DNA from: Taeniopygia guttata
Lineage: Eukaryota; Chordata; Aves; Passeriformes; Estrildidae
Reading direction: 5' to 3'
Assembly (NCBI RefSeq): GCF_048771995.1
Contig: NC_133059.1
Coordinates: 4,019,001 to 4,083,000 of the forward strand
Length of the DNA stretch: 64,000 nt
The notes under the pieces are model-generated. The model did not search any database, was not told the DNA's origin, and saw only the letters and a list, made by a program, of their open reading frames with translations. Shown piece after piece: positions 1 to 17,300 of the stretch. Position 1 is the stretch's first letter. Each line of letters starts with the position of its first letter. The translations under genes and the position numbers were made by a program.

Positions 1-160
1 AGGGACCCGTGAGGGCTCTGGGGGGTCCTGAGGGCTCTCTGAGGGCTCTGGGGGTGCTCTGAGGGACCCGTGAGGGGTCTGGGGGGTCCTGAGGGCTCTG
101 GGGGTGCTCTGAGGGACCCGTGAGGGGTCTGGGGGGTCCTGAGGGCTCTCTGAGGGCTCC
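1..160. repeat. Minisatellite, 50-61 bp unit, about 3 copies
   Basis: Three tandem units start at about 1, 62 and 113, each beginning AGGGACCCGTGAGG and carrying one or two GAGGGCTCT blocks. The second unit lacks a 10-11 bp block present in the first. The array runs off the left edge and stops at a CpG-rich promoter. Confidence 0.85.
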
Positions 161-520
161 GCTGCCGCCCCGAGCCCCTCCCGCCGCCGCCGCCTCGCTC
201 ACCCGCGGTTCCGCTGCGGGCCTGGCTCCGCCGGCGCTGCTGCGGCTCCCGGCGCTGTCGGGACTCTCCCGGAGCCGCCCCGCCCGCCCCGGCGCTGTCG
301 CGACTCTCCCGGGCCCTGTCGCGACTCTCCGGTGCCGCGGCCGCCCTGCGCGCCGCTCTCGCGAGACTTCCCGCCCGTCCTCCCGCGAGACCTCGCGCGG
401 CCTCCGACGGCGGCGCGAGAGGCCCAAAACGCGCCGTTTTTTTTTTTTGGTTTTTTTTGGGGGGGGCGCGGGGTTTTTTTAGGCGTGACGTCACTCGCGT
501 GGACCGTGACGTCACGATGA
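150..520 (-). promoter_or_regulatory. CpG-island promoter and possible first exon of a minus-strand gene lying to the left
   Basis: The stretch is very rich in CpG. It carries a perfect TCTCGCGAGA palindrome at 357-366, a core promoter element of housekeeping genes, and two CRE palindromes TGACGTCA at 486-493 and 507-514 with a near-match TGACATCA at 540-547. On the minus strand CGCGG followed by GTGAGC gives a good splice donor with the exon ending at 203, so a first exon of a minus-strand gene probably lies between 203 and about 370. No coding sequence of that gene is in the window, so I do not name it. Confidence 0.5.
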
Positions 521-587
521 AGCCCCCCTTTCCTCCCCGTGACATCACGCACGGAACAGCCAAAGAGCTGCTGTCACAAAATGTGGG

Positions 588-593
588 TTTATT
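588..593 (-). terminator. MED29: MED29 polyadenylation signal
   Basis: Minus-strand AATAAA about 815 nt beyond the MED29 stop codon. It implies a 3' UTR made largely of the minisatellite at 775-1425. The inferred 3' end falls within about 200 bp of the next promoter. Confidence 0.55.
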
Positions 594-774
594 TACCAAA
601 ATTCCAATATTTCACCCCAAAATTCCAATATTTCACCCCAAAATGCAACAGTCCCGCTCCCCTCCCGCACTATCCCCCTCGCTCGGGCCGGGGGGGGGGG
701 TACCCAAATTCCCCCAGAGCCCCCCAAAACCAGCCCAACCCCCACCCCCAGTGCTGCTCGGGGGGTCCCGGCAG

Positions 775-1425
775 TCTTGGCCCCCCAAACTCCATCAGGG
801 CTCCCCAGATTCCATCAGGACCTCCAAAGTCCATCAGGAACCCCCAAACTTCATCAGGAGTCCCCTAAATTCCATCAGGACCCCCCCAAATTCCATCAGG
901 AGCACCCAAATCTCCATCAGGACCCCCCCAAATTCCATCAGGAGCACCCAAATCTCCATCAGGACCCTCCAGATTCCCTCAGAGCCCCCTAAAACCCCCC
1001 AAACGCCATCAGGGCTGCTCCAAACCACACCAGATCTGCCCCAACCCCCCCGGATGCCATCAGGACCCCCCCAAACCCCATCAGGACCCCCCAAACCCCA
1101 TCAGGACCCCCCAAACCCCACCAGGACCCCCCCAAACCCCATCAGGGCTGCTCCAAACCCCATCAGGGCTGCTCCAAACCACATCAGATCTGCCCCAAAC
1201 TCCCTCAAACCCCATCAGGACCCCCCAAACCCCACCAGGACCCCCCAAACACCATCAGGACCCCCCCAAACACCATCAGGACCCCCCCAAACCCCACCAG
1301 GACCCCCCAAACACCATCAGAGCTGCTCCAAACCACACCAGATCTGCCCCAACCCCCCCGGATGCCATCAGGACCCCCCCAAACCCCATCAGGACCCCCC
1401 AAAGCCGTCAGGGCCCCCCCGGCGG
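775..1425. repeat. Minisatellite in the MED29 3' UTR, core CCATCAGGACCCCCCAAA
   Basis: About 30 imperfect units of 19-27 bp built on CCATCAGGACCCCCCAAA, with a longer variant containing CATCAGGGCTGCTCC that recurs as blocks. It lies between the MED29 stop codon (1408) and its polyadenylation signal, so it is probably in the mature transcript. Confidence 0.85.
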
Positions 1426-4400
1426 GGGCAGCCTGCCCGTGATCTTGTTGGTGCCCTCCAGCAGGGCGTTGTGGATGTCCTTGGCGCTGGCGATCTGCGC
1501 CTTGATCAGGGGCAGGTACTGGGTGTAGGGCAGGCTCTCGCTGCCCCCCGCGCCCCCCTCGCCCTTGGGGGCCGCTGGCACCAGCGCCGGGGCGTGCTTG
1601 GCGCTGTCGAAGCTCTGCGAGAGGCACTCGTGGGCCAGGCGCTGCAGAGGCGGATTTGGGCAGATTAGGGGGGATCTGGGGGGGCTCAGAGGGGATTTGG
1701 GGGTGTTTGGGGGTGTTCATGGGGGTTTGGGGGTGTTTATGGGGGTCTGGGGGGAATCAGAGGGGATTTGGGGGGCTCCTGATGCCACGTGGGGGATCTG
1801 GGGGAGATCTGATGGGGTTTGGGGCGGTTTGGGGGACACGAGAGGGAATTTGGGGGGGTTTGGGGGGCTCAGAGGGGATTTGGGGGACATCAGAGCGGGT
1901 TTGGGAGGATGAGAGGGAGTTTTGGGTGAATTTGAAGGGGTTAAGGCATTATATTTAGGAGTTTTGGGGGATTTTGGGGTGATTTTGGGGTCTCTAAATA
2001 GGCACAGCTCCAGCTGGTCACACAGGGTGTTTGGGGGAGGTTTTTGGGGTGATTTTGGGGGATTTTGGGGTCTCTCACCAGGCACAGCTCCAGCTGGTCG
2101 CACAGGGCGTAGAACTCCTCCAGGCTCTTGTCGAAGCGCTGCAGGGGCCCGTCAGCGCTCTTCCTGTGGGAACTGGTGAGACTGGGAGGGACTGGGACGC
2201 ACTGGGAGGCACTGGGGGGCACGGGGAGGGACTGGGAAGGACTGGGAGGGCACTGGGGGGCACTGGAAGGGACTGGGAGGGACTGGGAGGGACTGGGGGG
2301 CACTGTGAGGGACTGTGAGGGACTGGGAAGGACTGGGAGGGACTGGGAGGGCACTGGGGGCACTGGAAGGGACTGGGAGGGACTGGGAGGGACTGGGAGG
2401 GCACTGGGGGGCACTGGAAGGGACTGGGGGGCACCGGCGGGCACTGGGGGGGACTGGGGGGGACTGGGAGGAACTGGGAGGAACTGGGAGGGCACCGGGG
2501 GTCACTCACTGCCCATTGTCGATGCTGGAGTTCTGCACCAGATTCTGAGCCGCCACCTTCATCAGAGTCTGTGGGACAGGGGCGGGTCACGGGGGGGTCA
2601 CAGGGGTCAGAGGTCACCCACAGCGCCTCCAAAACCCCGCCCTTTATCGGCAGCAAACTCCGCCTTTTATCGGCGGCAAACTCCGCCTTTTATCGGCGGC
2701 AAACCCCGCCCTTTATCGGCGGCAAACTCCGCCTTTTATCGGCGGCAAACACCGCCTTTTATCGGCGGCAAACACCGCCTTTTATCGGCGGCAAACCCCG
2801 CCCTTTATCGGCGGCAAACTCCGCCTTTTATCGGCGGCAAACACCGCCCATTTCCGGTGGCAAACACCGCCCATTTCCGGTGGCAAACTCCGCCCTTTAT
2901 CGGCGGCAAACTCCGCCTTTTATCGGCGGCAAACACCGCCCATTTCCGGTGGCAAACACCGCCCATTTCCGGTGGCAAACACCGCCCATTTCCGGTGGCA
3001 AACCCCGCCTTTTATCGGCGGCAAACACCGCCCTTTATCGGCGGCAAACTCCGCCCTTTATCGGCGGCAAACTCCGCCTTTTATCGTCGGCAAACCCCGC
3101 CCTTTATCGGCGGCAAACCCCGCCCTTTATCGGCGGCAAACTCCGCCTTTTATCGGCGGCAAACACCGCCCATTTCCGGTGGCAAACTCCGCCCTTTATC
3201 GGCGGCAAACTCCGCCTTTTATCGGCGGCAAACTCCGCCCATTTCCGGTGGCAAACACCGCCCATTTCCGGTGGCAAACCCCGCCTTTTATCGGCGGCAA
3301 ACTCCGCCTTCTATCGGCGGCAAACACCGCCCATTTCCGGTGGCAAACTCCGCCCTTTATCGGCGGCAAACCCCGCCCTCAATCGGCGGCAAACCCCGCC
3401 CTTTATCGGCGGCAAACTCCGCCCTTTATCGGCGGCAAACTCCGCCCTTTATCGGCGGCAAACTCCGCCTTTTATCGGCGGCAAACCCCGCCCTTTATCG
3501 GCGGCAAACCCCGCCCTTTATCGGCGGCAAACCCCGCCCTTTATCGGCGGCAAACACCGCCCATTTCCGCCGGCAAACACCGCCCATTTCCGGTGGCAAA
3601 CTCCGCCCTTTATCGGCGGCAAACTCCGCCCATTTCCGGTGGCAAACACCGCCCATTTCCGGTGGCAAACTCCGCCCTTTATCGGCGGCAAACTCCGCCT
3701 TTTATCGGCGGCAAACACCGCCCATTTCCGGTGGCAAACTCCGCCCTTTATCGGCGGCAAACCCCGCCCTTAATCGGCGGCAAACTCCGCCCATTTCCCG
3801 CGGCAAACCCCGCCCTTTATCGGCGGCAAACCCCGCCCTTAATCGGCGGCAAACTCCGCCCATTTCCCGCGGCAAACCCCGCCCATTTCCGGTGGCAAAC
3901 TCCGCCTTTTATCGGCGTCAAACTCCGCCCATTTCCCGCGGCAAACCCCGCCCTTTATCGGCGGCAAACCCCGCCCATTTCCGGTGGCAAACTCCGCCTT
4001 TTATCGGCGTCAAACTCCGCCCATTTTCGGTGGCAAACCCCGCCTGTTCCCGGCGGCAAACCCCGCCCATTTCCCCGCGGCAAACCCCGCCCTTTATCGG
4101 CGGCAAACCCCGCCTATTTTCCGCGGCAAACCCCGCCTGTTCCCGGCGGCAAACCCCGCCCATTTCCCCGCGGCAAACCCCGCCTTTTATCGGCGGCAAA
4201 CACCGCCCATTTCCGGCGGCAAACCCCGCCTATTTTCCGCGGCAAACCCCGCCTTTTATCGGCGGCAAACCCCGCCTGTTCCCGGCGGCAAACCCCGCCC
4301 ATTTCCCGCGGCAAACCCCGCCCTTTATCGGCGGCAAACCCCGCCCATTCCCGGCGGCAAACCCCGCCTATTTTCCGCGGCAAACCCCGCCCGTTTTCTG

Positions 4401-4685
4401 CGGCAAACTCAGCCTATTTTCCGCGGCAAACCCCGCCCGTTTTCCGCGGCAAACCCCGCCCACCTGCAGGCTCTCTTTCAGCTGCGGCAGCAGCAGCCGG
4501 AAGCGCTGCACCGGCTCGAAGTCCTGCGCCTGCGCCGCCGCCGCCTGCGCGGGCAGCGCGGGGCCCTGCGCGGCTCCCGGGGGCGGCCCCGGCCCCGCTC
4601 CGGGCCCCGCTCCCGGTCCCGGCCCCGCCGCCGCCGCTGAGGGAGGCCCCGGGCCCGGCCCGGCCGGCGGCGGAGGCGCCGCCAT
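1408..4685 (-). CDS. MED29: Mediator complex subunit 29 (4 exons, 199 aa)
   Basis: Mediator subunit acting in the nucleus with RNA polymerase II. Coding exons on the minus strand are 4685-4464, 2568-2510, 2163-2079 and 1641-1408. All introns are GT-AG and the phase is consistent. The product is 199 aa against about 200 in human. The N-terminus is a low-complexity Ala/Pro/Gly stretch (residues 1-53), followed by conserved blocks DFEPVQRFRLLLPQLKESLQ, SIDNGQ, ALCDQLELCL, RLAHECLSQSFDSAKH and SAKDIHNALLEGTNKITGR. The start is the first Met in the CpG promoter shared with PAF1. Intron 1 is almost entirely a 23-bp array, and an 80-bp duplication in intron 3 carries the end of exon 3. Orthology is very strong. 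Confidence 0.95.
1665..1965. repeat. G-rich degenerate repeat in MED29 intron 3
   Basis: Loose tandem repeats of GGGGATTTGGGGG and GGGGGTGTT units, G-rich on the plus strand (antisense to MED29). No coding signal is seen. Confidence 0.7.
1991..2028 (-). pseudogene. MED29: Duplicated 3' edge of MED29 exon 3
   Basis: The 38 bp match the true exon 3 edge at 2071-2110 with the same intronic flank, offset by exactly 80 bp. About 31 exonic bases encoding CDQLELCL are retained. The donor is lost in the copy because GGTGAG is replaced by ATTTAG in the transcribed sense, so this copy should not be spliced. Confidence 0.85.
2175..2505. repeat. Minisatellite in MED29 intron 2, GGGACTGGGA core
   Basis: About 30 units of 10-12 bp on GGGACTGGGA or GGGCACTGG, filling most of the intron between exons 2 and 3. 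It ends just short of the exon 2 donor. Confidence 0.85.
2635..4462. repeat. 23-bp hairpin minisatellite filling MED29 intron 1, about 79 copies
   Basis: The unit is CAAACTCCGCCTTTTATCGG plus CGG. There are two main subtypes, one with a TTTATCGGCGG half and one with a CATTTCCGGTGG half. Toward 4000-4460 a third set with TATTTTCCGCGG and TGTTCCCGGCGG appears. Each unit has an inverted pair CCGCC...GGCGG and can fold into a small hairpin. The array touches the exon 1 donor, so the intronic side of that donor (GTGGGCGGGGTTTGC) is itself repeat sequence. Because 23 is not a multiple of 3, all three plus frames stay open for long stretches; these are not genes. Confidence 0.95.
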
Positions 4686-4762
4686 GTTGTGCGGGACTTC
4701 CGGCGCGCGGCGGTTGTGACGAGAAAGGGACGCGCCGCGCGGACCGGGAGCAGCCGCCGGCC
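4686..4762. promoter_or_regulatory. Bidirectional MED29/PAF1 promoter
   Basis: Only 77 bp separate the two start codons. An ETS site ACTTCCGG lies at 4696-4703. The MED29 start codon sits inside a YY1-type ATGGCGGC motif read on the minus strand. No TATA box is seen. Confidence 0.75.
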
Positions 4763-10653
<5,891 letters not shown>

Positions 10654-10752
10654 GGAGGGGGTGACCCCCTCCCCCCCACTCCCCAAAACCCCACCCCACC
10701 ACCATGGCCCCGTTTTGGGGGAAAAAAGCAGCGTCTCGGGGCGGTTTTTGTG

Positions 10753-10806
10753 TTTAATAAGGTCAATGGTTACCAGCCATATCATAACAAAAGGATTCAT
10801 AATAAA
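10753..10806. terminator. Overlapping polyadenylation signals of PAF1 (+) and SAMD4B (-)
   Basis: PAF1 has AATAAA at 10801-10806, 148 nt after its stop codon. On the minus strand the only hexamer seen beyond the SAMD4B stop codon is ATTAAA at 10758-10753. If both are used the two 3' UTRs overlap by at least 50 bp. The PAF1 signal is more secure than the SAMD4B one. Confidence 0.5.
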
Positions 10807-10829
10807 ATGTATCTAAAATAACGATTTTT

Positions 10830-11390
10830 GTCTTTCTATTTGGGGGCCGCAGCGCTACAAAGGGGGGGGGGGAAGGGGCAGTACCGAGGGGGGGGAGGGG
10901 TCCCCCCACCCCGGGGGAGGGGGAGGGGGTGGGGCGGTGTTGTACCTAAATTTGGGGTGGGTGTCCCCCCCCCTCCCCCACCCCGCGGGGGCCAGGACAG
11001 AAATAATTAATTAATAATAATATAATAACAATAAAGAGCCAAAAAATAAAAAGGGAAAAAAAAAACCAAAAAAAACCAACGAAAAAGAGGAAATAAAATC
11101 CGCAAATCCCCCAAATCCTGGGATTTTTAAAAACGGAGGAAACGAACCCCTCCCACCGCTCCCCCCCCCCCCAAAAAAAGCCCCCCTGTAGTGTCATGGC
11201 CCCCCCACCCCACGAGGTCATCGGCTGGGGGGGCCCCTCCCTCACCGGGGACCCCCAAAACCCCCAGATCGGTGGGGGGGGGGTCTGCCCCTCCCCCCGG
11301 TGTTTTGGGGACCCCCGGGGGGGTTGGAGGCAGGAAGGGGGAGGGGGGGGTTAAGGAGGTGCCCCCCCAGTTTGGGGAGGGGGCGGCGGC
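10830..11390 (-). other. SAMD4B: Probable SAMD4B 3' UTR, with A-rich tract
   Basis: G-run sequence (10860-10990), then an AT-rich tract with TTAATTAATAATAAT at 11007-11035 and A-rich sequence to 11100, and G/C runs up to the SAMD4B stop codon at 11395. No other coding potential is seen. Confidence 0.5.
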
Positions 11391-11394
11391 GCCA

Positions 11395-14300
11395 TCAGAT
11401 GGTGGAGGTTTTGTCTGTGCCGTCTGTGGGGGGGGGAAAAATGGGGGGTCAGGGGGGTCCCCAAAACCCCCTGAGCTCCCCCCGAGTCCCCATGTCCCCT
11501 GTACCCCCCACTGTCCCCCCATGTCCCCGTGTCCCCCCATGTCCCCCCCGTGTCCCCCCATGTCCCCATGTCCCCTGTACCCCCCACTGTCCCCCCTTGT
11601 CCCCATGCCCCACCGTGTCCCCCCATGTCCCCCCATGTCCCCATATGTCCCCTGTACCCCCCCCGTGTCCCCCCGTGTCCCCCCATGTCCCCCCGTGTCC
11701 CCCCGTGTCCCCCCGTGTCCCGCACCCCCCAGCGCGTGCTCGGTCATGCTCAGGCACAGCGACTCCAGCGTGGGGTTGATCTCCAGGTCCGTCCCGGGGG
11801 GGGGACACTCTGTGGGGAGGGGGACACCAAAAAAAAGGGTCAGGGGGGCAGCCCCAGAAACTACCCCCCCACCCCAAAACGCCCCCCGCCTCCCCACCCA
11901 CTTTGGGGTCTCTCTCCCCATTGTCGGGGGCCCTCTCCCCGTTTCCCCCTCCCCATTTTTGGGGTGCTCCCCCCTCCCCAGTCCACCCCCACCCCACAGA
12001 ACCCATCCCAGGAGCTTTTCCCCCATTTTTGTGCCCCCCCGTCCCCCATTTCTGCCCCCCGCCCCCCATTTTTGGGCCTTGCCCCCACATTTCAGGCCTC
12101 CCTCTGCCCATTTTTAGGCCCCCGCCCCCCATTTCTGCCCCCCCACCCCATTTCTGCCCCTCTACCCCTCATCTTTGGGACCCCCACCCCATTTCTGCCC
12201 CCCCTGCCCCATTTCTGCCCCTACCCTGGGGGAAGGCAAGCAGGGCCGAGCTGTGCACGGGCAGCGAGTGCGTTCTCTGCACGGCCCCGCGGCTCCCGGG
12301 GGACCCCCCCGGGCCCCCCCCGAACCAAAGGCTCTGGGGGGGCAGCCGGGGGGTCACCGGGGGCACAACACCCCCAGGCTGGGGGGAGACCCCCCAAAAA
12401 AGGTCTCCAGGGGGAGAGGGAGATCCCCCCTCCTCTCCCCAACCGGAGTAAAAACGAGCAGGGTCAGGGAGATGTGCCCCCTCCCCAGGATAACTCCAAA
12501 ATCGCCCCCCAAATCCTCCCCAAAATCCCCCCCAAATCGTCCCCAAAGCAGCCCCAAAATCCCTCCCAAATCCTCCTCAAAGCTTCCCAAAAATCCCCCC
12601 CAAAACCTCACCTCCTTCCCAAAATCCTCCCCAAAATCCTCCCCAAAATCCCCCCCAAATCCTCCCCAAAATCCCCCCAAATCCTCCCCAAAATCCCCCC
12701 CAAATCCTCCTCCAAATCCTCCTCAAAGCTGCCCCAAAATCCCCCCCAAAGCCTCACCTCCTCCCCAAAATCCTCCTCAAAATCCCCCCCAAATCCTCCC
12801 CAAAATCCTCCTCAAAATCCACCCTCAAATCCTCCCCAAAATCCCCCCAAAAGCAGCCCCAAAATCCCCCCAAATCCTCCCCAAAATCCCCCCCCAAATC
12901 TTCCCCAAAATCCTCCCCCAAAGCAGCCCCAAAATCCCCCCCAAATCCTCCCCAAAGCAGCCCCAAAATCCCCCCCAAAACCTCACCTCCTCCCCAAAAT
13001 CGTCCCCCAAATCCTCCCCCAAATCATCCTCAAAATTCCCCCCCAAATCCCCATCTCCCCCCCAAAATCCCTCCAAATCCCCGTTTCCCCCCAAAATCCC
13101 CCTCTCACTCCTAATCCTCCCCCCAGACCCCCCAAAATCCCCGTTTCCCCCCCAAATCCCCCCGGACCCACCTGCCGTCCCTGCGTGCCCAAGGGGGGGG
13201 CTCCGAGGGGGGGTCTGGGGGCCCCCCCGGGGGGTCCCAGCAGCCCCAGGCGGGCGGGGGGGGGCAGGGCCCGGGGGGGCAGGGCGAAGGGGCGGCCCCC
13301 CCCCCGCCGCCCCCCCCCCACAGATCCAGCTATGGGGAGAGAGTTGGAGCCGAAGGCCCAGCTGGGGGGGGAGAGGGGAAACGGGGGGGTCAGGGGGGGG
13401 CTGAGACCCCCAAAACCTCCCCCAGAACAAAAACCGTCCCCCAAAACTGGGGAAAAAGGGAAAATGGGAATTGGGGGGGGGGGGAACCCTTTGACCCCCC
13501 CCCCCAAAATTGATGCGGGAGGAAAAAACAGCTGGAGAGAAGAGAAACCCCAAAACTGCCCTAAATTTCACCGCCCGAAGCCCCCCCCAGACTGAAAATT
13601 GTGCACAACCCATGGGGGGGGGGGGGGGGAAGGAGGCAGACCACCCCCCTAAAATTGGGATGGGATGGGGGGGGATTGAGCATTTTGGGAGGAGGGGTGG
13701 GACCCCAACAGCCCCCAGACCCCGCACGGGGTGGAAATGGGGTTTGGGGGGGGGTCTCCAGCAGCACGGGAGGGGGTGCAGCAGCACGGGAGGGGGTGCA
13801 GCAGCACGGGACCCCCCCCAGGTACCTTTTGGGGGGCCGGTATCCGGGGGGGCCGTCCAGGGGCCCCTTCTTGGGGAAGGCGCGGAGCAGCTTCAGCACC
13901 TGCTGCTTCCAGGACTGGAGCCGCTTCTTCTGGGTCTCCGTGAACGCCTGGGGGGGCCCGGGGGGGTCAGGGGGGGTCCCCGGGGTTTGGGGGGGACACG
14001 GAGACCCTCCAGGACCCCCACCCGAGGGTACCTCGTGGCTCAGGCACTTCTCGAGCAGCTGGAGGTAACTGGTGATGTTCTCCTCATCCGGCCGCGACAC
14101 CAGGAGCTGGGTGCACACTGCGGGGGGGTCAGGGGGCCAAAACCCCCCCAAACCTCCCAAAAACCCACCCCCAAATCCCTGAGATACACCCCCAGGAGCT
14201 GGGTGCACACTGTGAGGGGGTCAGGGGGCCAAAACCCCCCCCAAAACCACCCAAAACGTCCCCAAATCCCTGGGACACCCCCAGGAGCTGCAGGGAGGGG

Positions 14301-17300
14301 ACAGGGGGCCCTAAACCCCCACCAAACCCCCCAAAATCCCCCTCAGACCCCACCCCAAAACCCCCAGGAGCTGTGGGGGGGAGCAGGGGTCCCCAAACCC
14401 CCACCCCAAACCCAAAACTGCCCTGGGACACCCCCAAATCCCTCCCCAACTCCCCCCCAGAACCCTGAACCCCTTGGAGCCCCCTCCCCAAGCCCCCCCA
14501 GACCCACCCCCCGTTTTCAGGGCTCACCCTTGCCCATGACGCGCGTGAACTGCCCCGGGATGTCCCCGTCGGGCACCGGGGCCGCGGGGGGCTCGGCCTC
14601 GGGGGCCGGGGGGGCCGCGAAGGCCTCGGGGGGGGCCCCGTCGGGGGGCCCGGGGGGCGGGGGGGGCCGGAAGGCCTTGATGGGGGTGGCCAGGATCTGC
14701 TGCAGCTCCTGCAGCGCCGTCCACAGGTTGCCCCCCTCGAGGATGTCCTGGTTTGGGGGGACATGGGGGGGGACGTCAGGGGCACGTGGGGACATCGGGA
14801 ACTGTCCCCCCCCGCAGACCTGGGGACATCAGGGACTCCCCCGGACCATAACTGGGGACACTGGGAACACTGGGAACCAGCCCAGGGGACACCAGGAACT
14901 CACCCAGCGCCAACCCTGGGGTCAACGGGGGGGGGTCTGGGGACATCAGGGACCCCTTCCAGGAGCCCTGGGGACCCCCAGTGCTCTCCCAGTCCCTCCC
15001 AGTCCCTCCCAGTGCCCCCAGTGACCTTCTCCAGCGCCCTGAGGACGCTCTGCCGCTCCCGCAGCTTTTGGATGCTCAGGGCGATCTTGTGCCGGGCGCC
15101 CTTGGTGACGTTCTGTGGGGGGACAGGGGTGTCACACACCTCTACGGGGGTGTCACACACCTGTGGCAGGTGTCACACACCTTTTGGGGGGTGTCACACA
15201 CCTTTTTGGGGGTGTCACACACCTTTTGGGGGGTGTCACACACCTTTTGGGGGGTGTCACACACCTTTTGGGGGGTGTCACACACCTTTTGGGGGGTGTC
15301 CCGCACCTCTGGGGAACACTGGGGACACGCCCTGGGAAGATCAGGGGTGCTGCCACCCCCTCCCCACCAGCCCCGGTGACACTGGGGACACCGTGAGCCC
15401 CTCTAGGGACCCCCCCAGTCCCTCCCAGTCCCTCCCAGTCCCACCTGGGACTCCAGGTGGTGCTCGGTCAGCGTCATCATCTCCTCGTAGCTCATCTGCG
15501 CGAACAGCGCCGCGTACTTGTGCAGCCGCAGGCTCTTCAGCCACGAGGGGACATCTGGGGGGTGGGAAGGGGCTGTGTGAGGTGACAGCCGCCCCCCAAA
15601 CCCCCCAAACCCCCCCCGGAGCCCCCCACCCACCCTTCATGCCGCTGCCGTCCTCCTGGAAGGAGTTGCGCCCTCCGGGCTCCTCGGTGTGCTCGCTGCC
15701 CGACGAGGCCACGCTGCTCTGGGGGGACAGCGGCGCGTGCTCCCCGAAGGCCGCCGCGGGGCCCCGTGGGGCCGTGGGGGGCTCCTCGGGACCCCCCGGC
15801 CCTGCCCAGTCGCCGCCCGGGCCGGGCTGGGCGCTGCCGGGCGCCAGGGCCAGCGAGCGCTTCAGGGGGCTGGGGTGCAGCTGGCACGGCAGGGCTGGGG
15901 GGCACGGGGACGGCGTCGGGGTGGGGGGCACAGCACAGCGCTTCTTGTGCCCCCACCGCAGCCCCCAGCCCCTTTTCCCAGTGCCCCCGTGCCCTGCAGG
16001 GTTCCTCTGGCCCCCAGCCCCTTCCCCTCATGTGACACTGTCCCCCCTTCCCAGCCCCTTCCCCTCCTTCCTCCTCCCTTTGCTCGTTTTGCCCCCATTT
16101 CTCCCCATTCTCCCAGTTTGTGCTACTGGTTCTTCTCTGTTTTCCCACATTGTCCCAGTTTCTCCTCTGTTTTCCCCCGTTTTTCCCTATTTCCCAATTC
16201 TCCTCCCGTTTCCCCCGTTCTCTCCCCATTTCTCCTCCCGTTTGCCCCATTCTTCCCCCATTTCCCCCGCTCTCCCCATTTCTCCTCCTGTTTCCTCTCA
16301 CTTTTCCCCATTTCCCATTTCTCCTCCTGTTTCCCCCGTTTTCCCCCACATTTCTCCTCTTGTCTCCTCTCACTTTTCCCCCATTCCGCCCCGCTCTCCC
16401 CATTTCTCCTCCCATTTCCCCCCATTTTTCCCCATTTCCCTCATTTTCCCCCGCTCTCCCCATTTCCCCCCCATTCCCCCCCATTTTCCCCCCCATTCCC
16501 CCCGGTACCTGCGCTGCCCTGGAACGGGGGGTGCCCGTTCTCCCGCGGGGCCGTGCCCGTGGGGTGCTGCTCCGCCCAGGCCGCCCCGCCGGGCTCGGGG
16601 GGCTCGGGGGGCCACTCGTGGGCGGGGGGCCGGCGCTGTGGGGCCGGGGGCGGCGCCAGGCGCTCCTCCAGGTGTCCGAGCCACAGGGCGAGCGCGCTGC
16701 GGTCGTCGGCCGTGGTGGCGGGGTGGATGAGGGCGTAGGACAGCAGCTGCCGCGACTCCTCCACGCAGCGGTTGCTCTCGATGGCGTCGGCCAACACCTT
16801 CTGCAGCCGCTTCATGTACTCGGCCTTGGCCGCCGCGTTGCCCGGCTGCAGCAGCGGCAGGTGGGCCAGCAGCAGGGCCACGGCCGCCTCGGCCGGCTCC
16901 TGCGGCCACTGCGAGATGGCCGCTGCGGACAGGGACACGCAGGGGTCAGTGGGGACACACACAGGGGTCAGTGGGGACACACAGGGGTCAGCAGGGACAC
17001 ACACAGGGGTCAGTGGGGACACACAGGGGTCAGCGGGGACACACACGGGGTCAGTGGGGACACACACGGGGTCAGCAGGGACACACAGGGGTCAGCAGGG
17101 ACACACAGGGGTCAGCAGGGACACAGATGGGGTCAGCAGGGACACACAGGGGTCAGCAGGGACACACACGGGGTCAGCAGGGACACACAGGGGTCAGCGG
17201 GGACACACAGGGGTCAGCGGGGACACACAGGGGTCAGCAGGGACACACAGGGGTCAGCGGGGACACACACAGGGTCAGCAGGGACACACACAGGGTCAGC

